Source: Tetrastigma voinierianum
Lineage: Eukaryota > Streptophyta > Magnoliopsida > Vitales > Vitaceae
NCBI GenBank assembly: GCA_016808115.1
Contig: JAEQBH010000664.1
Coordinates: forward strand, 434,001-498,000
Direction of reading: 5' to 3'
Length of the DNA stretch: 64,000 nt
Position numbers and translations under genes: made by a program
Shown: one piece after another, positions 22,101-33,385 of the stretch
Layout: the number at the start of each line of letters is the position of its first letter
How positions within the stretch are numbered: the stretch's first letter is position 1
Notes under the pieces: model-generated
Told to the model about the DNA's origin: nothing
Database searches by the model: none
The model's input: the letters and a program-made list of their open reading frames with translations, nothing else

Positions 22101-23736
22101 ACCCACATAATGTTTTGTCTCTTGACATCTCGTCCCCTTCCCCTCTTTGTCTCGAAGGCTCTCTCCCACGACATCGGCGGTGCGACCACACGCCAGTCAG
22201 GCGAACTGATCACTGAATTCTTAAATTCTAACCAACATAATGTTTCATCTCTTGACATCTCGTCCCCTCCTCTTTGTCTCGAAGAGCTTACTCTTCAGCG
22301 ACATCGACCTGACTGGGGACCTCTGCGATAAGGATTTTGATCTCCCAATTCTTACATTCTCACCCATAGAATGTTGGTTTCTTGACATCTGGTCCTCCCC
22401 ACTTTGTCTGAAGAACTTCTCTTTGTGCATGGTATTAACAACCACATATGATCAAAGCCGCCGATGTCTGAACACATTCTCACCCATAGAATGTTTTAAG
22501 GTCTCTTGACATCCTCGTCCCCTCACATTTGTCTCGAAGAGCTTCTCTTCCACTGACATTGGCAACGCGACCCACGCGGCCCGGAATCCAAGGCTGGCTT
22601 GATCTCTCTCAATTTTACATTCTCACCCGCGAATGTTTCGTATCTTGACATCTCGTCCTCTCTTTGTCTCGGCTTCTCTTCGCATCCTTCGGCGCGAGGC
22701 AATGATGTCGAAGCGACCAGTCTCACAAATCTTACATTCTCACCCACACAATGTTTCATCTCTGGACATCTAGTTCCCTCCTCCTCTTTGTTTCGAAGAG
22801 CTTCTCTTCCTCGACATCGTCGCGACTACACATATGTCAAGCGACAGCTCTCAAATTCTTACATTCATACCCATAGAATGTTTCGTCTCTTAACATCTCG
22901 TCCCCTCCGCCTCTTTGTCTCAAAGGGCTTCTCTTAAACAGCTTCGGCGGTGACCACTTGCGTCAGAGCGTAGTCTCATAATTCTTACATTCTAGCAGAA
23001 TGTTTTGTCTCTCTTAACATCTAGTCCTGCCTCTTTGTCTCGAAGAGCTTCTCTTCAGAAGTAGCATCGAGCGGCGTAGATTAGCCGTGTGGCTAGTCTC
23101 TACAATTCTCCCACATTCTACTTAGCAGAATGTTTAGGTCATAACATCCGTCCCTCCCCCTCTTTGTCTGAGAGAGCCTTATCTTTACGCAGCATCGGCG
23201 GCGGGCCCTAAGCATTATTTGCAGTCTCTAATTCTTACATTCGCCGCGGAATGTTTCGTCTCTGGACATCTCCTCCCCTCCCCCACTTTGTCTCGAAGAG
23301 CTTCTCTTCTTCAGCATCGGCGGCGGCGACCTCTGCCCGGTATCCAGGCGACAGTCCTCACAATTCTTACATTCTCTCACGACATGAATATTTCGTCTCT
23401 TAACATCTCGTCCCCTCCCCTCTTTGTCTCGAAGGCTTTTCTTCCTAGCATGCGTGGCGGCTGCGACCTCTGCCGCCGTCAAAGAATGGTCAGTCTCCTG
23501 AATTCTTACATTCTCGCCTGGAGATGTTTCTTCTCTTGACATTTAGTGCGCACCCCCTCTTGTCTCGAAGAGCCTCCCTCACCTGGCATGACGGCGGCGC
23601 CTACTTGTGGTGTGGCCATTCTACTTAATGCTTACATTTCTAACCCGCGAGAATGTTTTATAGGGAGCTTCTCTTCCACACGGCATCGGTGGCGGCATTT
23701 CGCAGATCTATGAGCGGCCAGTCACATAATTCTTAC
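19141..23736 (+). repeat. satellite array, ~131-135 bp monomer, about 34 copies
   Basis: All monomers are in one orientation. Landmarks recur in order: TCACAATTCTTACATTCTC, GAATGTTTCGTCTCTTGACA, TCCCCTCCCCCTCTTTGTCT, CGAAGAGCTTCTCTTCCGC, a GCATCGGCGGCGGCGACC block and CCGTCAAGAGCGGC. Spacing of the AATGTTT landmark is 131 to 135 bp where measured (for example 21044, 21179, 21314). The centre (20000-22300) is the most regular and both edges are more degraded. The monomer has a pyrimidine tract and a GC-rich CGG block. Frames of 100-180 aa on both strands follow from the 45-codon period and are not treated as genes. Confidence 0.92.
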
Positions 23737-25187
23737 TGATTAGTACCCAAAATTTGCTATTTTGAGTCCTATTTAAGATAGGTTTTGAGTGCTTTTTGTG
23801 TACCAATTATATTAATTAAGCCGATTGACATGTGCAGGTCCATTAGTAATACTAACTTTGTTTTGAGGTTGTTTTTGGTAGTTTTGGGATTTGTCATTGA
23901 GCCTCACCAACATTTCAAGCTTGACATCGTAATTTTGCTCTTGTATGCTGAGTTCGCATGACTTCTCGGCGATTTCATCAAGCCTGGGAAGAAGAAATAT
24001 CAAGCTGGAAGTGATGAAATGCATGCTGGAGGATGTAGAAGGCAAAATAGGAAGCTGGAATTTTCGCTATGGCATAGCAAAATTTTCGCAAGGATTGCGA
24101 AAATTTATGATAATGCTTAAATTTTGCCAATCTAAGCGAAAGATTTGGCTGTGCAATTTTCTGTGATGTTGAAATTCGCTGTGATGGCGAAAAATTCACA
24201 TGCATAAGCGAAAATGGTGCCTCTGTTCTTGTGATCCAAAGCTGACCCGTTTGCTGGTCACCTCTTCCTACCCTCCTTTGTAATCATATTATTTTGGTTA
24301 TTTTGGTATTTCACACATATCTTGTAAGGCTAAATAAGCCACTTTATGGAATAAATTGCAACCTAACTTAATCAACTTTCAATCCGCATGACTTTTCATT
24401 TTTGGTTCAGGTTTTCTCTCTTTCTCTCTCCTCTTTCTCTCATTTTCTCGGTTCACTTGAAACACACAGGGATAGTGACAACAAAGGATGTTTAGCTAAG
24501 CCTCAAAACCTTGAGAATGAGGTTTAGATCAGTTAATGGTGGTTTTGCGGGTGTTCCTCTGTTTCAAATGGAATGAATCTTGCATTTATATCTTCAAACT
24601 TTCAAACTGAGGTTCATTCTTTCTTTAATGTATTTTACCGTTAGCGATACTTACGATACTTTGAGGTTCGTGTATTCTTAATGGTAGTCTGAAGCATTTC
24701 GATAGATGTCATTTACGAGCCACTGAAATTAGGTTAAATGCTGTATTTTCAACTACTGAAACATTAAATGCTCAGTAAATGCTTTGGTTCAAATAGGAAT
24801 GTTTTTAAGGGTTGGTTTTTAAAGCTAAACAAAGATCCGGTTTTGGCAATGACTATATGTCATTTGCCCTAATGCGAGGAAATAACCCGAGGACACCTTT
24901 ATAACCTCGATATGCGAAATCTTGTGACCCAAGCAACCGAGTCTCCTATCTTGTTTTAAATTGCTGTCAGGTAAGCAGTGACAACAACACCCACACTTTT
25001 AATGCAAATCCGAAAATCCAAATAGAAAGCCTCACCATTTTGAATCATGATACAAATCATTTGTAGATGAAACCCATCCACGTGTTCGGCCCTAGAACCA
25101 TTCTTTGCGACGGCTTGACTCACGAGTAGGAGGAAGGCTAGGATACAAATATTGTTGATTCCCGGATCACCCTACGTGCACGAATCA
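23737..25187 (+). repeat. 5' LTR of E1
   Basis: It starts TGATTAGTACCC and ends CGAATCA, the termini shared by all LTRs of this family (inverted ends TGATT...AATCA). It contains the GCGAAA motif cluster (24060-24215), a TATA-like GCTAAATAAG at 24329 and a pyrimidine-rich tract (24415-24450). Confidence 0.9.
24060..24215. promoter_or_regulatory. GCGAAA/TTTCGC motif cluster, E1 LTR
   Basis: Repeated GCGAAA and TTTCGC words in both orientations lie 110-270 bp upstream of the TATA-like site. The same cluster is in every LTR of the family in this window. A role as cis-element or folded structure is inferred. Confidence 0.55.
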
Positions 25188-25190
25188 AAA

Positions 25191-25213
25191 TGGCGTGGAA
25201 TTCTTGGGGATGG
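25191..25213 (+). other. E1 primer-binding site (degenerate tRNA-Asp type)
   Basis: TGGCGTGGAATTCTTGGGGA stands three bases after the LTR at the place of TGGCGCCGTTGCCGGGGA. It is mutated but recognisable by the flanking GGATGGTGCC. Confidence 0.75.
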
Positions 25214-25535
25214 TGCCAAACTACGGATGATGAGTTGATATGTGTAATCTACATTACAAGTGTTGGTGACCTTTTAACCCTTTTTGAATTTCATTGTTTA
25301 GAATATCAAGTTTTTTTTACTCAGCAGTCACTGTTGGGCTGTTTTCATCATTACAGTCATTTTATTGTTTAGCTAACACTAATCCTATTGGAAAGTCTTT
25401 TTGTTACTCTCTGCTTTGTCTCTTTTTTTGTCACAGGTGTTTATGCATCACTGGGATAGAGATATATCAAGTAGACTGCAAAGAGTTAGTGCACCAATTG
25501 AACAAGGTTGTGAAATCAGTGTGCATAGTGAGCAA

Positions 25536-26128
25536 ATGGATCCTCTACCTAAGGAACAACAAAGTCGTGGGTACTCCGATTAAGATCAACAACATACACA
25601 TCAATGAGGACCACATACACCCTCTAGAGTGAGTGCACCTTCTGCATCATACCACTGCTTTGAGGATGTACTTGAGTGAGACCTTATTTGGTGCCCTTGC
25701 TCCCAACTTTTCATGGTATGGAAAATGAAAATCCATACACACACATCCGGGATTTTGAGGAAGTTTGCATAACTTTTAAGGAGGGTGCAATCGATATGGA
25801 TTTGTTGAAGTTGAATGCATTCTCATTAACCCTCAAAGACAAAGCCAAAATATGGCTTAATTCACTGAGACCGAGAACCATGAGAAGGCTGGTGGAGCTA
25901 CTTGACGAGTTTCTAAAATTGCCCGGTGCTCACCAAGACCAATAATTTGAAAAGGCAAATATACGCGTTTGCAATTGACAATGAGAGTTCTACCGATCTT
26001 GGGAGAGGTTCATGGAAACCATCAGTGCATGTCCACACCATGGTTTTGACACTTGGATGCTTGTGAATCACTTCTATGGTGGTATGTCTCCAGCCATGAA
26101 GCAATTATTGGAAACAATGTGTGGAGGG
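25536..26128 (+). pseudogene. E1 gag, N-terminal part
   Basis: The start ATG at 25536 gives MDPLPKEQQSRG, as in E2 (29741), E3 (51828) and E4 (62311). A long frame at 25676-25945 carries the capsid-like region, including HGMENENPYTHIRDFEEV, TFKEGAIDMDLLKLNAF and LKDKAKIWLNSLRPR. After a frameshift, remnants matching FYxxWERFMETISACPHH, FDTWMLVNHFY and MKQLLETMCGG follow up to 26128. There the Ty1/copia element C1 interrupts the gene; the next codons resume at 55934. Gag forms the particle. Inactive through frameshift and insertion. Confidence 0.88.
26124..26128. other. target-site duplication GAGGG (left) of C1
   Basis: GAGGG directly before TGTTAGTAATAG and again at 55929-55933 directly after the C1 3' LTR. 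This perfect 5 bp repeat joins the two halves of E1 gag. Confidence 0.88.
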
Positions 26129-27268
26129 TGTTAGTAATAGTGCTCTAGGCCTATTGTATGGACATGGTATTTTGACTATTCATGAGAATTTATTATTATG
26201 ATGATTTGCATGTTTATTATATATAATGTCCTTGAATAATATTATTAATTATTCTAAATGTCCCTAATCGGTTATTGCCCATGGGAATAACAATGAATTA
26301 AGATAGTATAAAGTTTGATTGATATTCATAGGATGAATATGTGTATGAGATACAAATCAAATTTATATTTGTTGAGAACAAATGTTGGAATGAACACGTC
26401 TTGAAGTTAATACATGGATCAAAGTCATAAATTAATCTCTAATAGTTGTGTCATTAAATCCTTTGACTGAGATCGCTATAGTTCTCAACATAAGGAATAT
26501 TGTGTTTTGATATAATCAAAGCGTTTCTTTAATCGGATGACTATAAAGGTTATACTTGAACATAATAGAGGAGTATGTAGTGAGATATGAGCGATTAAAA
26601 TGGAAATTTGTCCCGCTTATTATAAAGAGATATCTCTGGGCCCCTACGACAATTGAGACTAAGAAATGCATGGTCGTATCAAATGAATTGATGGAGATCA
26701 ATGTCATTTGTTTAGTCTCTAATTGGGTTTCGAGTAATCAAGATAGAGAGGCGATATAAGGGTGACTTTGTCATGCCTTATATTATATATCAAGATATCA
26801 TGAAAGGACAAAGGATTATGTCATTAGCTATATTAAGGTTATCTCGGATCATGAGCTTTTCATTTAACTTGGGTAGTCATAATGTCTTCTTTGAGGCCAC
26901 TTATGACTTGTAGGATCAAATGTGATTTAGGCCCTCTTTACTTAATGTTTAATGAACCTATAGAGATTAACACATTAGAGCAGAATAATAACGATTTATG
27001 GTTTTCACTCTCTGTAGTAATTTAAAATGATGAGATTATTTTAAATTACAAATAACAATTAGTTGTTATTTAAATTCGAATTTAATTTTGAGAAAGTTTA
27101 AATTCAAGCTTGACGAATCAATCTACAAGAGGTAAGTTTCGTTTACCCTTCCTTCGGTTTTTATGAAACGCATGTGATCCTTGGTGGGTTAAGGGATAAA
27201 AAAAAAATTTATAAATTCCGCTGCATTTATGTTCCAACCAGATTGGATATTCTACCCGTAACCCAACA
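26129..27268 (+). repeat. 5' LTR of C1 (shortened)
   Basis: It aligns with the 3' LTR at 54316-55928 but lacks about 0.5 kb corresponding to 55240-55775, including the candidate TATA region. The break lies near 27090-27110. It ends ACCCAACA before the PBS. Confidence 0.88.
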
Positions 27269-27269
27269 G

Positions 27270-27282
27270 TGGTATTAGAGCC
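27270..27282 (+). other. C1 primer-binding site, initiator tRNA-Met type
   Basis: TGGTATTAGAGCC begins two bases after the 5' LTR and matches the plant iMet primer site with one change. Confidence 0.88.
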
Positions 27283-27881
27283 ACTTGTGTTTTCATAAAA
27301 ATTGATAATGCCATGTTTGATCGTATGTATGTGATGTATGGTCACGGCGTCGTTGCGTTTTTTGAATATATGTGATATTATGGTTTTGTCACGAACGACA
27401 TAGTTAATAGGTTTGTTAAGGTATTAATTGATTGAATTAAGAGCTACAAGGTTGATGGCATGCTGATTAAAAATTAGATGGGATAATATTGACATTAAAG
27501 TGGTTATATAGCATGTTATATGATTACAAACTTTGTCTTGTCAGTTAATACATGAAGCGAATTCATATATCAATTCTAATTTATCAATGATTGTTTTATG
27601 GTGAATTGCGAAACTAAGCCCTTTGTGTGGCGGGCCATAATATCTTTGTTTTAATGTGATTTTGATGGATTTCGGCTTATTAAAATTTGTGATGAGGATG
27701 GCCAAATTTAATTTTGAGACAGAAACTCTAATGTTTCTAAAAGGAGGAAAAAAAATTCAGGGGCACGGGCAGGCTAAGCGGAACCGCGCGTAACAGCTTC
27801 TAGCATGTGGCGCGCATGAATTTAATTGGTTTTAAACATTCGCCTATTATAATTTATTTCTTTTAATGCAAATTGTTTATG
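27283..27881 (+). other. C1 leader, first part
   Basis: AT-rich untranslated leader between the PBS and the E2 insertion. No gene is seen. Confidence 0.6.
27877..27881. other. target-site duplication TTATG (left) of E2
   Basis: TTATG precedes the E2 5' LTR. TTATC follows the 3' LTR at 34908-34912, matching at four of five bases. Confidence 0.65.
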
Positions 27882-28184
27882 TGATTAGTGCCCAAAAAGT
27901 GCTGTTTTGAGCCCTATTCAAGATAGGTTTTGAGTGCTTTTTGCGCACTAATCATATCAATTAAGCCAATTGATGTGTTCAGGTCCACTTAGTACCACTG
28001 ATGCCATTTCGAGTTGTTTTTGGTGATTTTGCGGTCTTTCTGCGACTCGACCATTATGTTGAGTTTGATGACAAGTTGTGTCTTTGAATACGGAGGATTT
28101 ACAATGTTTTCAACCATAAAAAATGAAGGAATATGAAGTAGATTTTGAAGGAAGGAGGATGCAATGGGGATGCAGTACCAAAGC

Positions 28185-28425
28185 TAGGCAACGATAAGCA
28201 GCGGGAATTTTAAGCCACAGGATTCAACGAAAATTCGCAATCATAACGAATTGCAATCTGTGAGAATTGAGAATTTTTCGTAGGCTAGCAAAATTTAAGC
28301 TAGCTAGCAAAATTCTTTACAATGCCTAGAAAATTCCCAATTTAACTATCACAAATTTAAGCTAGGCTAAGCGAAATTTTTGCAAGCTAACTCTTCAAAG
28401 CGAAATTCCCATGCATAAGCGAAAT
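28185..28425. promoter_or_regulatory. GCGAAA/TTTCGC motif cluster, E2 5' LTR
   Basis: Multiple GCGAAA, GCTAGGCTAG and TTTCGC words lie just upstream of the TATA box. The matching region in the 3' LTR (33700-33930) has a different number of motif copies. Confidence 0.55.
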
Positions 28426-28543
28426 TCTTTGCCTGTGTTTTTGGTATTTTTGGTTCCTAGCGACCACGTTTTGATGTATTACCATTTGGCCTTATGTAAT
28501 TTCATATTTTAGGCATTTTAGTATTTTCGCACTTTGGGTTGTA

Positions 28544-28552
28544 CTATATAAA
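28544..28552 (+). promoter_or_regulatory. TATA box, E2 5' LTR
   Basis: CTATATAAA is followed by CCCCC and, 20 bases on, TTGTAACCCTAAGC. It is conserved in the 3' LTR (34053-34061), E4 (61097-61105) and S1 (47464-47472). Confidence 0.75.
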
Positions 28553-29400
28553 CCCCCTGAAGCTTGTAACCCTAAGCGAAACTTTTCATTCACGGTAAAT
28601 CCACGTGACTTTTCATTTTAGATTCTGTTTGTGATTTTCTCTCTTCTCTCTCTTCTTTCTCTCATTTTCTTGGCAGCCAAACACACCCCTTCGAGGATGA
28701 CAACTCAAGGGATGTTTGGCTAGCCACTACATGTGAAAGAGGAGGTCCTTTGTGGAGGTTTGGAGTAGGTTTTATGCCTCATTCATCTGCGCATTTATGA
28801 GCATTTAAACTCCACGCATCTCTCCTCTAGGTTGAAACCTCAAGATCCAGCCTAGCCAATGTGTATTTGGCAAGCTTTGTGGTTACAGTGGATGCTTAAT
28901 CTTAGATCTACTGTCATCCACTTAGTTGTCTCCTATTAGATGCCGTAGGTTGCCTCTTTGAGGTCATATGCACACTGTTAGGGACTTGAATGGCCATTGA
29001 ATGCCATGTCTCATGAGGGAGTAATTTAGGGTTTAGATTTTAGTTCCAAATCAAGGTTCGGTTTGGGAAAGCGATGAGAGTCATTATCCTAGAAGCAAAA
29101 CCGAGGGCATGAATACACACCTTAAAAATCCAATCCAGTGACCCAGACCTGAAGGTCTTCTTTTCTAAATTTTCCTTTAATTTATATACGATTTAAATAT
29201 CCGACCCTTTGTTTTGAACAAAACCAAAATCCAAAGAAATACCATTTTCAACTCACTTTGCATTTCTCATTTCACGAAGAAAACCCATCCCCGTGTTCGA
29301 CCCTAGACCACTATATTGTAGTAGCTTGACTACGGCAGTAGGAGGAACTTAGGTATAAATTTTGTTGATTCCGGATCACCCTACTGTGGCACGAATCAAA

Positions 29401-29418
29401 TGGCGCCGTTGCCGGGGA
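29401..29418 (+). other. E2 primer-binding site, tRNA-Asp type
   Basis: TGGCGCCGTTGCCGGGGA, an exact match to the tRNA-Asp-type primer site, begins two bases after the LTR. Confidence 0.92.
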
Positions 29419-29740
29419 TGGTGCCCTAGTGAGGTAAGAAGCTGTTGAACTTGTGATTCATATCACAAGTTTTGGTAAAATCTCATTCCTTTTGATTTTG
29501 TGCATTTTTCCCTTGCGGAGTTCGCTATGGCGGGGATTCAGTACCAGGAGTACATTCGGTTTTCTTTGCTTTAATTTAGCTAACCTTAACCCTTTTGTTA
29601 GTTTTGTTTTGGTTGTTTCTTGTTGATTGTGAAGTGTGCGAGGGCGGTTTATCACGGTGGGATAGGAACTACGGGTAGGCTTGAGAGGGTGGCTGGCGCA
29701 CGAGAAGCGATTAGCGAAATTGATCCTCACGGTTGCTCAG

Positions 29741-31255
29741 ATGGATCCTCCTCGGGAGGAGGAACAACAAAGCCGGTAGCGGTGCCTAGGGAATGATGCA
29801 TATCGATCCATGAGGATCACATACACCCACCCGAAGGTGGTACACCCTCATGCATAATTCCCTACGCGAGGAGGTGGCGGTGAAGCCTTACTTGGTGCCT
29901 CTACTCCCAGCATTCCATGGCATGGGGCCCGAAAACCACTTATAATCATGGCAGGGATTTGAGGAAGTATGCACCACTTTCAAAGAGGGTACCATCGACA
30001 TGGAGCTACTAAGCTAAAAGCCTTTCATTCAAAGGACAAGGCAAAAATTTGGCTAAATGTATTAAGGCCAAGAACAAGAGGTGGGGAGAGCTACGACGAA
30101 GTTTCTAAAAAAATTCTTTAGTGCTCCACTGGAACAACTTGACTTGAAGAAGCAGGTACACATTTGCGGCTCATGATGGTGAGAGGTTCTCTACCGATCT
30201 TTGGGAGAGATTTATGGAGACTATTAGTGCATGCCCACACCATGGGTTTGATACATGGATGCTGGTGAACCATTTTTATGATGGAATGTCCCCTTCCATG
30301 AAACAATTATTGGAAACTATGTGTGGAGGAGATTTCTTGAGTAAAATCACAGTGAGGTAATGGACTTCCCTTAATTATGGCGAGACCTCCAAGGGTTGGG
30401 ATGAGCCAAACCCAAGGGAATCAAATAGATTCAAGCCACTAGTGAACCAAAGTGGAGGCATGTATGCCCTCTCAGAAGATATGGAGCTGAAAGCTAAGGT
30501 ATCTACCTTGGCTAGAAGATTGGAGGAATTATAAAGAAAAAGGGTCCATGAGGTGCAGACGGTGGCCAGAAGCCATACAAGTCAAAAGTTTCCAGCTGCC
30601 CGGGTCCGCAGCCACCCGGGAGAACCATGTTCAAACCCCCAATCTGAGGATGCAAATGTGGTAGGTGAAACAAACCGCAAACAAATGTCCATGGCAAGCA
30701 CTTACAGCCCCAATTGGAGGAGTCACTTTAACCTTTCTTGACCTCGGCCTCTGTACGACATCGGCAAGCACCCACCCTCTTTTGTTGGGCAAGCCATTTT
30801 GAATATGAGCAAAGTGGTGGGAAATTTTGTGGGAGGAGCAAAAAGACATCAATACTCAATTGAACAAAAAAAAGTGAAAATGTAGAAAAGCTACTTGAAC
30901 AAGAGAATAGATGGCTGGAAGCAACATGGCGAGATTGACGGCACGGGCATCCATGACAAGAATAGAAAATCGGCGGCAAGAGCGGAGGTTCCCTTCTGAC
31001 TGCTTGCCAAATCAAAAGAGGGAGTCATAGACTGAGCTATTCCCAGTAGACCTCCCAAAATGGATGAAATCAAAGCTGTCATTACCTTAAGAAGTGGAAA
31101 AGAGGTTGATCGACCAATGCGAGCTTTGTTGAGCCCGAGGAAAGGGAAGAGTGGAGCGGTACATTTCTTGAAGGAGGACTCAATGAAGCAGCACTTACGC
31201 CACCTCCATTTCCCAAGCACTAAGAAGCAAGAAGAGGCATCCCGGCAAGCGGGCA
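29741..31255 (+). pseudogene. E2 gag remnant
   Basis: The start ATG at 29741 reads MDPPREEEQQS in adjoining frames. The capsid region at 29880-30330 shows FHGMGPENH, an EVCTTFKEGTIDMELL-type segment, NHFYDGMSPSMKQLLETMCG (split by a frame change) and the DFLS motif. Next come GMYALSEDMELKAKVSTLA (30459-30515) and a C-terminal NWRSHFNLS (30713-30739), matching the NWRNHPNFS box of the group. The end, 31060-31260, carries MDEIKAVITLRSGKEVDRP. No zinc knuckle is seen. Several frameshifts. The gene would package both E2 and relatives' RNA. Confidence 0.82.
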
Positions 31256-31399
31256 TCTAGAAGTCCTAAGGCAAGTGAAGATTCGACATACCCCTTTTGG
31301 ACATCATCAAACAAGTCCAACCTATGCAAAGTTTTTGAAAGATCTACGTATAATCAAAAGGGGTTGGGCATTGACAAAGAGCATTCTTAACCCAACAAG

Positions 31400-31860
31400 T
31401 TAGCTCCATCATCAATGCAGACAATAGTGAAATACAAGGATCCGGGACCCCAACTATCTTTCGGTTAACATTTGAGAACTTTGCATTGATAAAGCCTTTG
31501 TAGACTTGGGTGCCAGTGTCAACCTACTGCCATACTCAGTGTATAGGTAGCTAGGTTTGGGAGGAGCGAAACCAGCCAACATCCACCTTAACCTTAACCC
31601 GATCGTTCGGTGAAAATACCAAAAGGGATAGTGGAGGATGTGTTGGTAAAAGTAGATAAGTTCTACTATCTGGTGGATTTCGCGTGGTTCGACACAGGCA
31701 TTGGCAAGGAACATAATCAAGTGCCCATTGATATATTGGGAAGGCCATTTGGCCACATCAAATGCCATTATCAATTGCGAATGGGGTCATGCAGCTCACA
31801 TTTAGCAACATGACACTAGAGCTCGACGACCGCCAGGCAACAAGCAAAACCAACTGAGGA
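31400..31860 (+). pseudogene. E2 aspartic protease, active site present
   Basis: The active site reads VDLGASVNLLPYSVYR at 31500-31547, with the catalytic Asp codon at 31503-31505, in the D-L-G-A form used by this family. A stop follows, then in other frames KIPKGIVEDVLVKVDKFYYLVDF (31611-31680, split here into readable parts), and the conserved ILGRPFGH near 31735-31755. The order and spacing are those of an Athila/Tat retropepsin. A few indels break it. After it the sequence goes directly to the 3' region, with no RT. Confidence 0.85.
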
Positions 31861-33370
31861 TGAGGGGAGCAAATTTGATGAAGTTTGCCTGAGTGGCACA
31901 CGAGTAGGAAGGCATGATACTAACAAACCGCAGGAAGAATTGATGGAGAACAATGAAGCGGTTAATGAAGGATCCGCCATTCCTCCACACCTTGATCTGC
32001 CAGCTGCCACCGAGGCAGAATGCAAAACAAAGGCTGGGCATGAAGGCACTGCAGCACACACCACTGCATGCGTGGAGGAGCTTCTCCTCCTGGACCCTCC
32101 TTGAGATCCAATGGCTACCTGGCTGGGAGTGGTTCTAGCGGGAACTGGAACCCCTCAATTTTGTTGAAATTTTTGCTTTATATTATTTTAAGTCTTAATT
32201 TGGGTTTTTTAGTGGTGCCCACTACTTTTACCTATTTTCTTTTCAAATATTTTCGCATTTACCAGCTTATCTTATCACAATTTTTTGGTTTTGAGAGTAT
32301 TTGCGGGAGGCTACTTGATGCAAGGGAGAATCTCGTTTCCTCATTACAGTCTTGGGACAGGTGTGACTAACCATGCCATTCTCCACGAGTTCCAGAGCAA
32401 GATTCGTTTCATCTTTTATTGGAGCTACAGTTTACTACACTTTTGCAAATCGCTTTTTGTGTCGCCATTTTGGGTATTTACTCTTGCCTTTAGTTGAAAA
32501 ATTGAAGCCCTGTATGTTACCTTTATGATAGGACAATTCCATGCATGATTTAGTTTTTGGTCAATTGAAATTTCAGTTTTCAACTTGAACATTCCCCCTT
32601 TAGCTAATTCACACACTGCACACCAGGTTGTACCAATAGGTTGCGAGGCTATATACCTTTTTCCACTTTGCAAAGCCGGCCTGAAATCTGTTGATATTCC
32701 ATAATAGGTTCGTGTTATGTATGAAGGCCAATGTAGTCTTCCAAAAAGGAAAGAAAAGCAAAAGAAAAAGAAAAGAAGAAAAGAAAAAATAAAAGTTGTG
32801 GTAGCTTTGTAGGCCCGAACACGGTCAGAAACGTGCAAATCTGCTTAGCCAGGTACTAAACCTGATTATTCTGGGATCTGCCAGCAATGATACACGTGGT
32901 GATCAGAATTTGCGCGATCTGCCATTCTTCAGATCGTATTCGAGTCGCGATCGTGTCTACGGGTGCATAAGTGATCACGCGTTATCTAAATATAAATCAA
33001 TTAGTGTAGTTAGTGAAATCGATTTTGTACCTGTAATAATAAAAAGAAAATAAAGTGTAGCTAGTCCTATTTAGGTTGATCGACAGTTTAAGGCCATAGC
33101 GATAGCTAGAGTTGGGGGAGAATAGCTTTGCAATTTATTGGCTCGAGCGGTTACCTTAGGAACAATTAGATTTCGGTGGAAATTCGAGGGTTGATTTCCT
33201 TGAAGTGGCATTGCCCTAAACTTGTTCCTGTAGTTTTGTTCTCTTATGGCCGGTTTAACAGGGTGTAAATTGTTCATTTAAAGTAAAGCCTATCTATTTT
33301 CATACACTTTTGTAAAATCCACGGCATCATCCCATTATTGTTTTTTAGCATTGCTGGGGACTAGCAACGT
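31861..33370 (+). other. E2 C-terminal tail and 3' untranslated region
   Basis: To about 32105 an acidic tail follows PR (DEGSKFDEVCLSG, then PPHLDLPAA) and ends in stops. From there to the polypurine tract no coding sequence is seen. The last ~900 bp matches the reverse complement of E3 3' sequence (40668-41700), including the CGAACACGGTC and ATGCATG landmarks. This conserved non-coding end probably holds signals for replication or packaging; that is inferred. Confidence 0.7.
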
Positions 33371-33385
33371 GTTGGTTTGGGGGTG
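33371..33385 (+). other. E2 polypurine tract
   Basis: GTTGGTTTGGGGGTG directly precedes the 3' LTR. E3 has the equivalent GGTTGGGGGGTGTG on the minus strand at 40665-40680. Confidence 0.75.

Larger units (their letters stand above)
27882..29398 (+). repeat. 5' LTR of E2
   Basis: TGATTAGTGCCC to ACGAATCA. It aligns throughout with 33386-34907; differences are mainly short indels. It contains the GCGAAA cluster (28185-28425), TATA box (28544-28552) and pyrimidine tract (28635-28670). Confidence 0.93.

Noticed and set aside
19141..23736. CRISPR-like array
   Set aside because: Repeats are ~135 bp head-to-tail without unique spacers, in plant DNA. This is a satellite.
30728..31256. minus-strand frames of 95 and 121 aa
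   Set aside because: Antisense to E2 gag, whose plus-strand motifs (NWRSHFNLS, MDEIKAVITLRSG) are clear.
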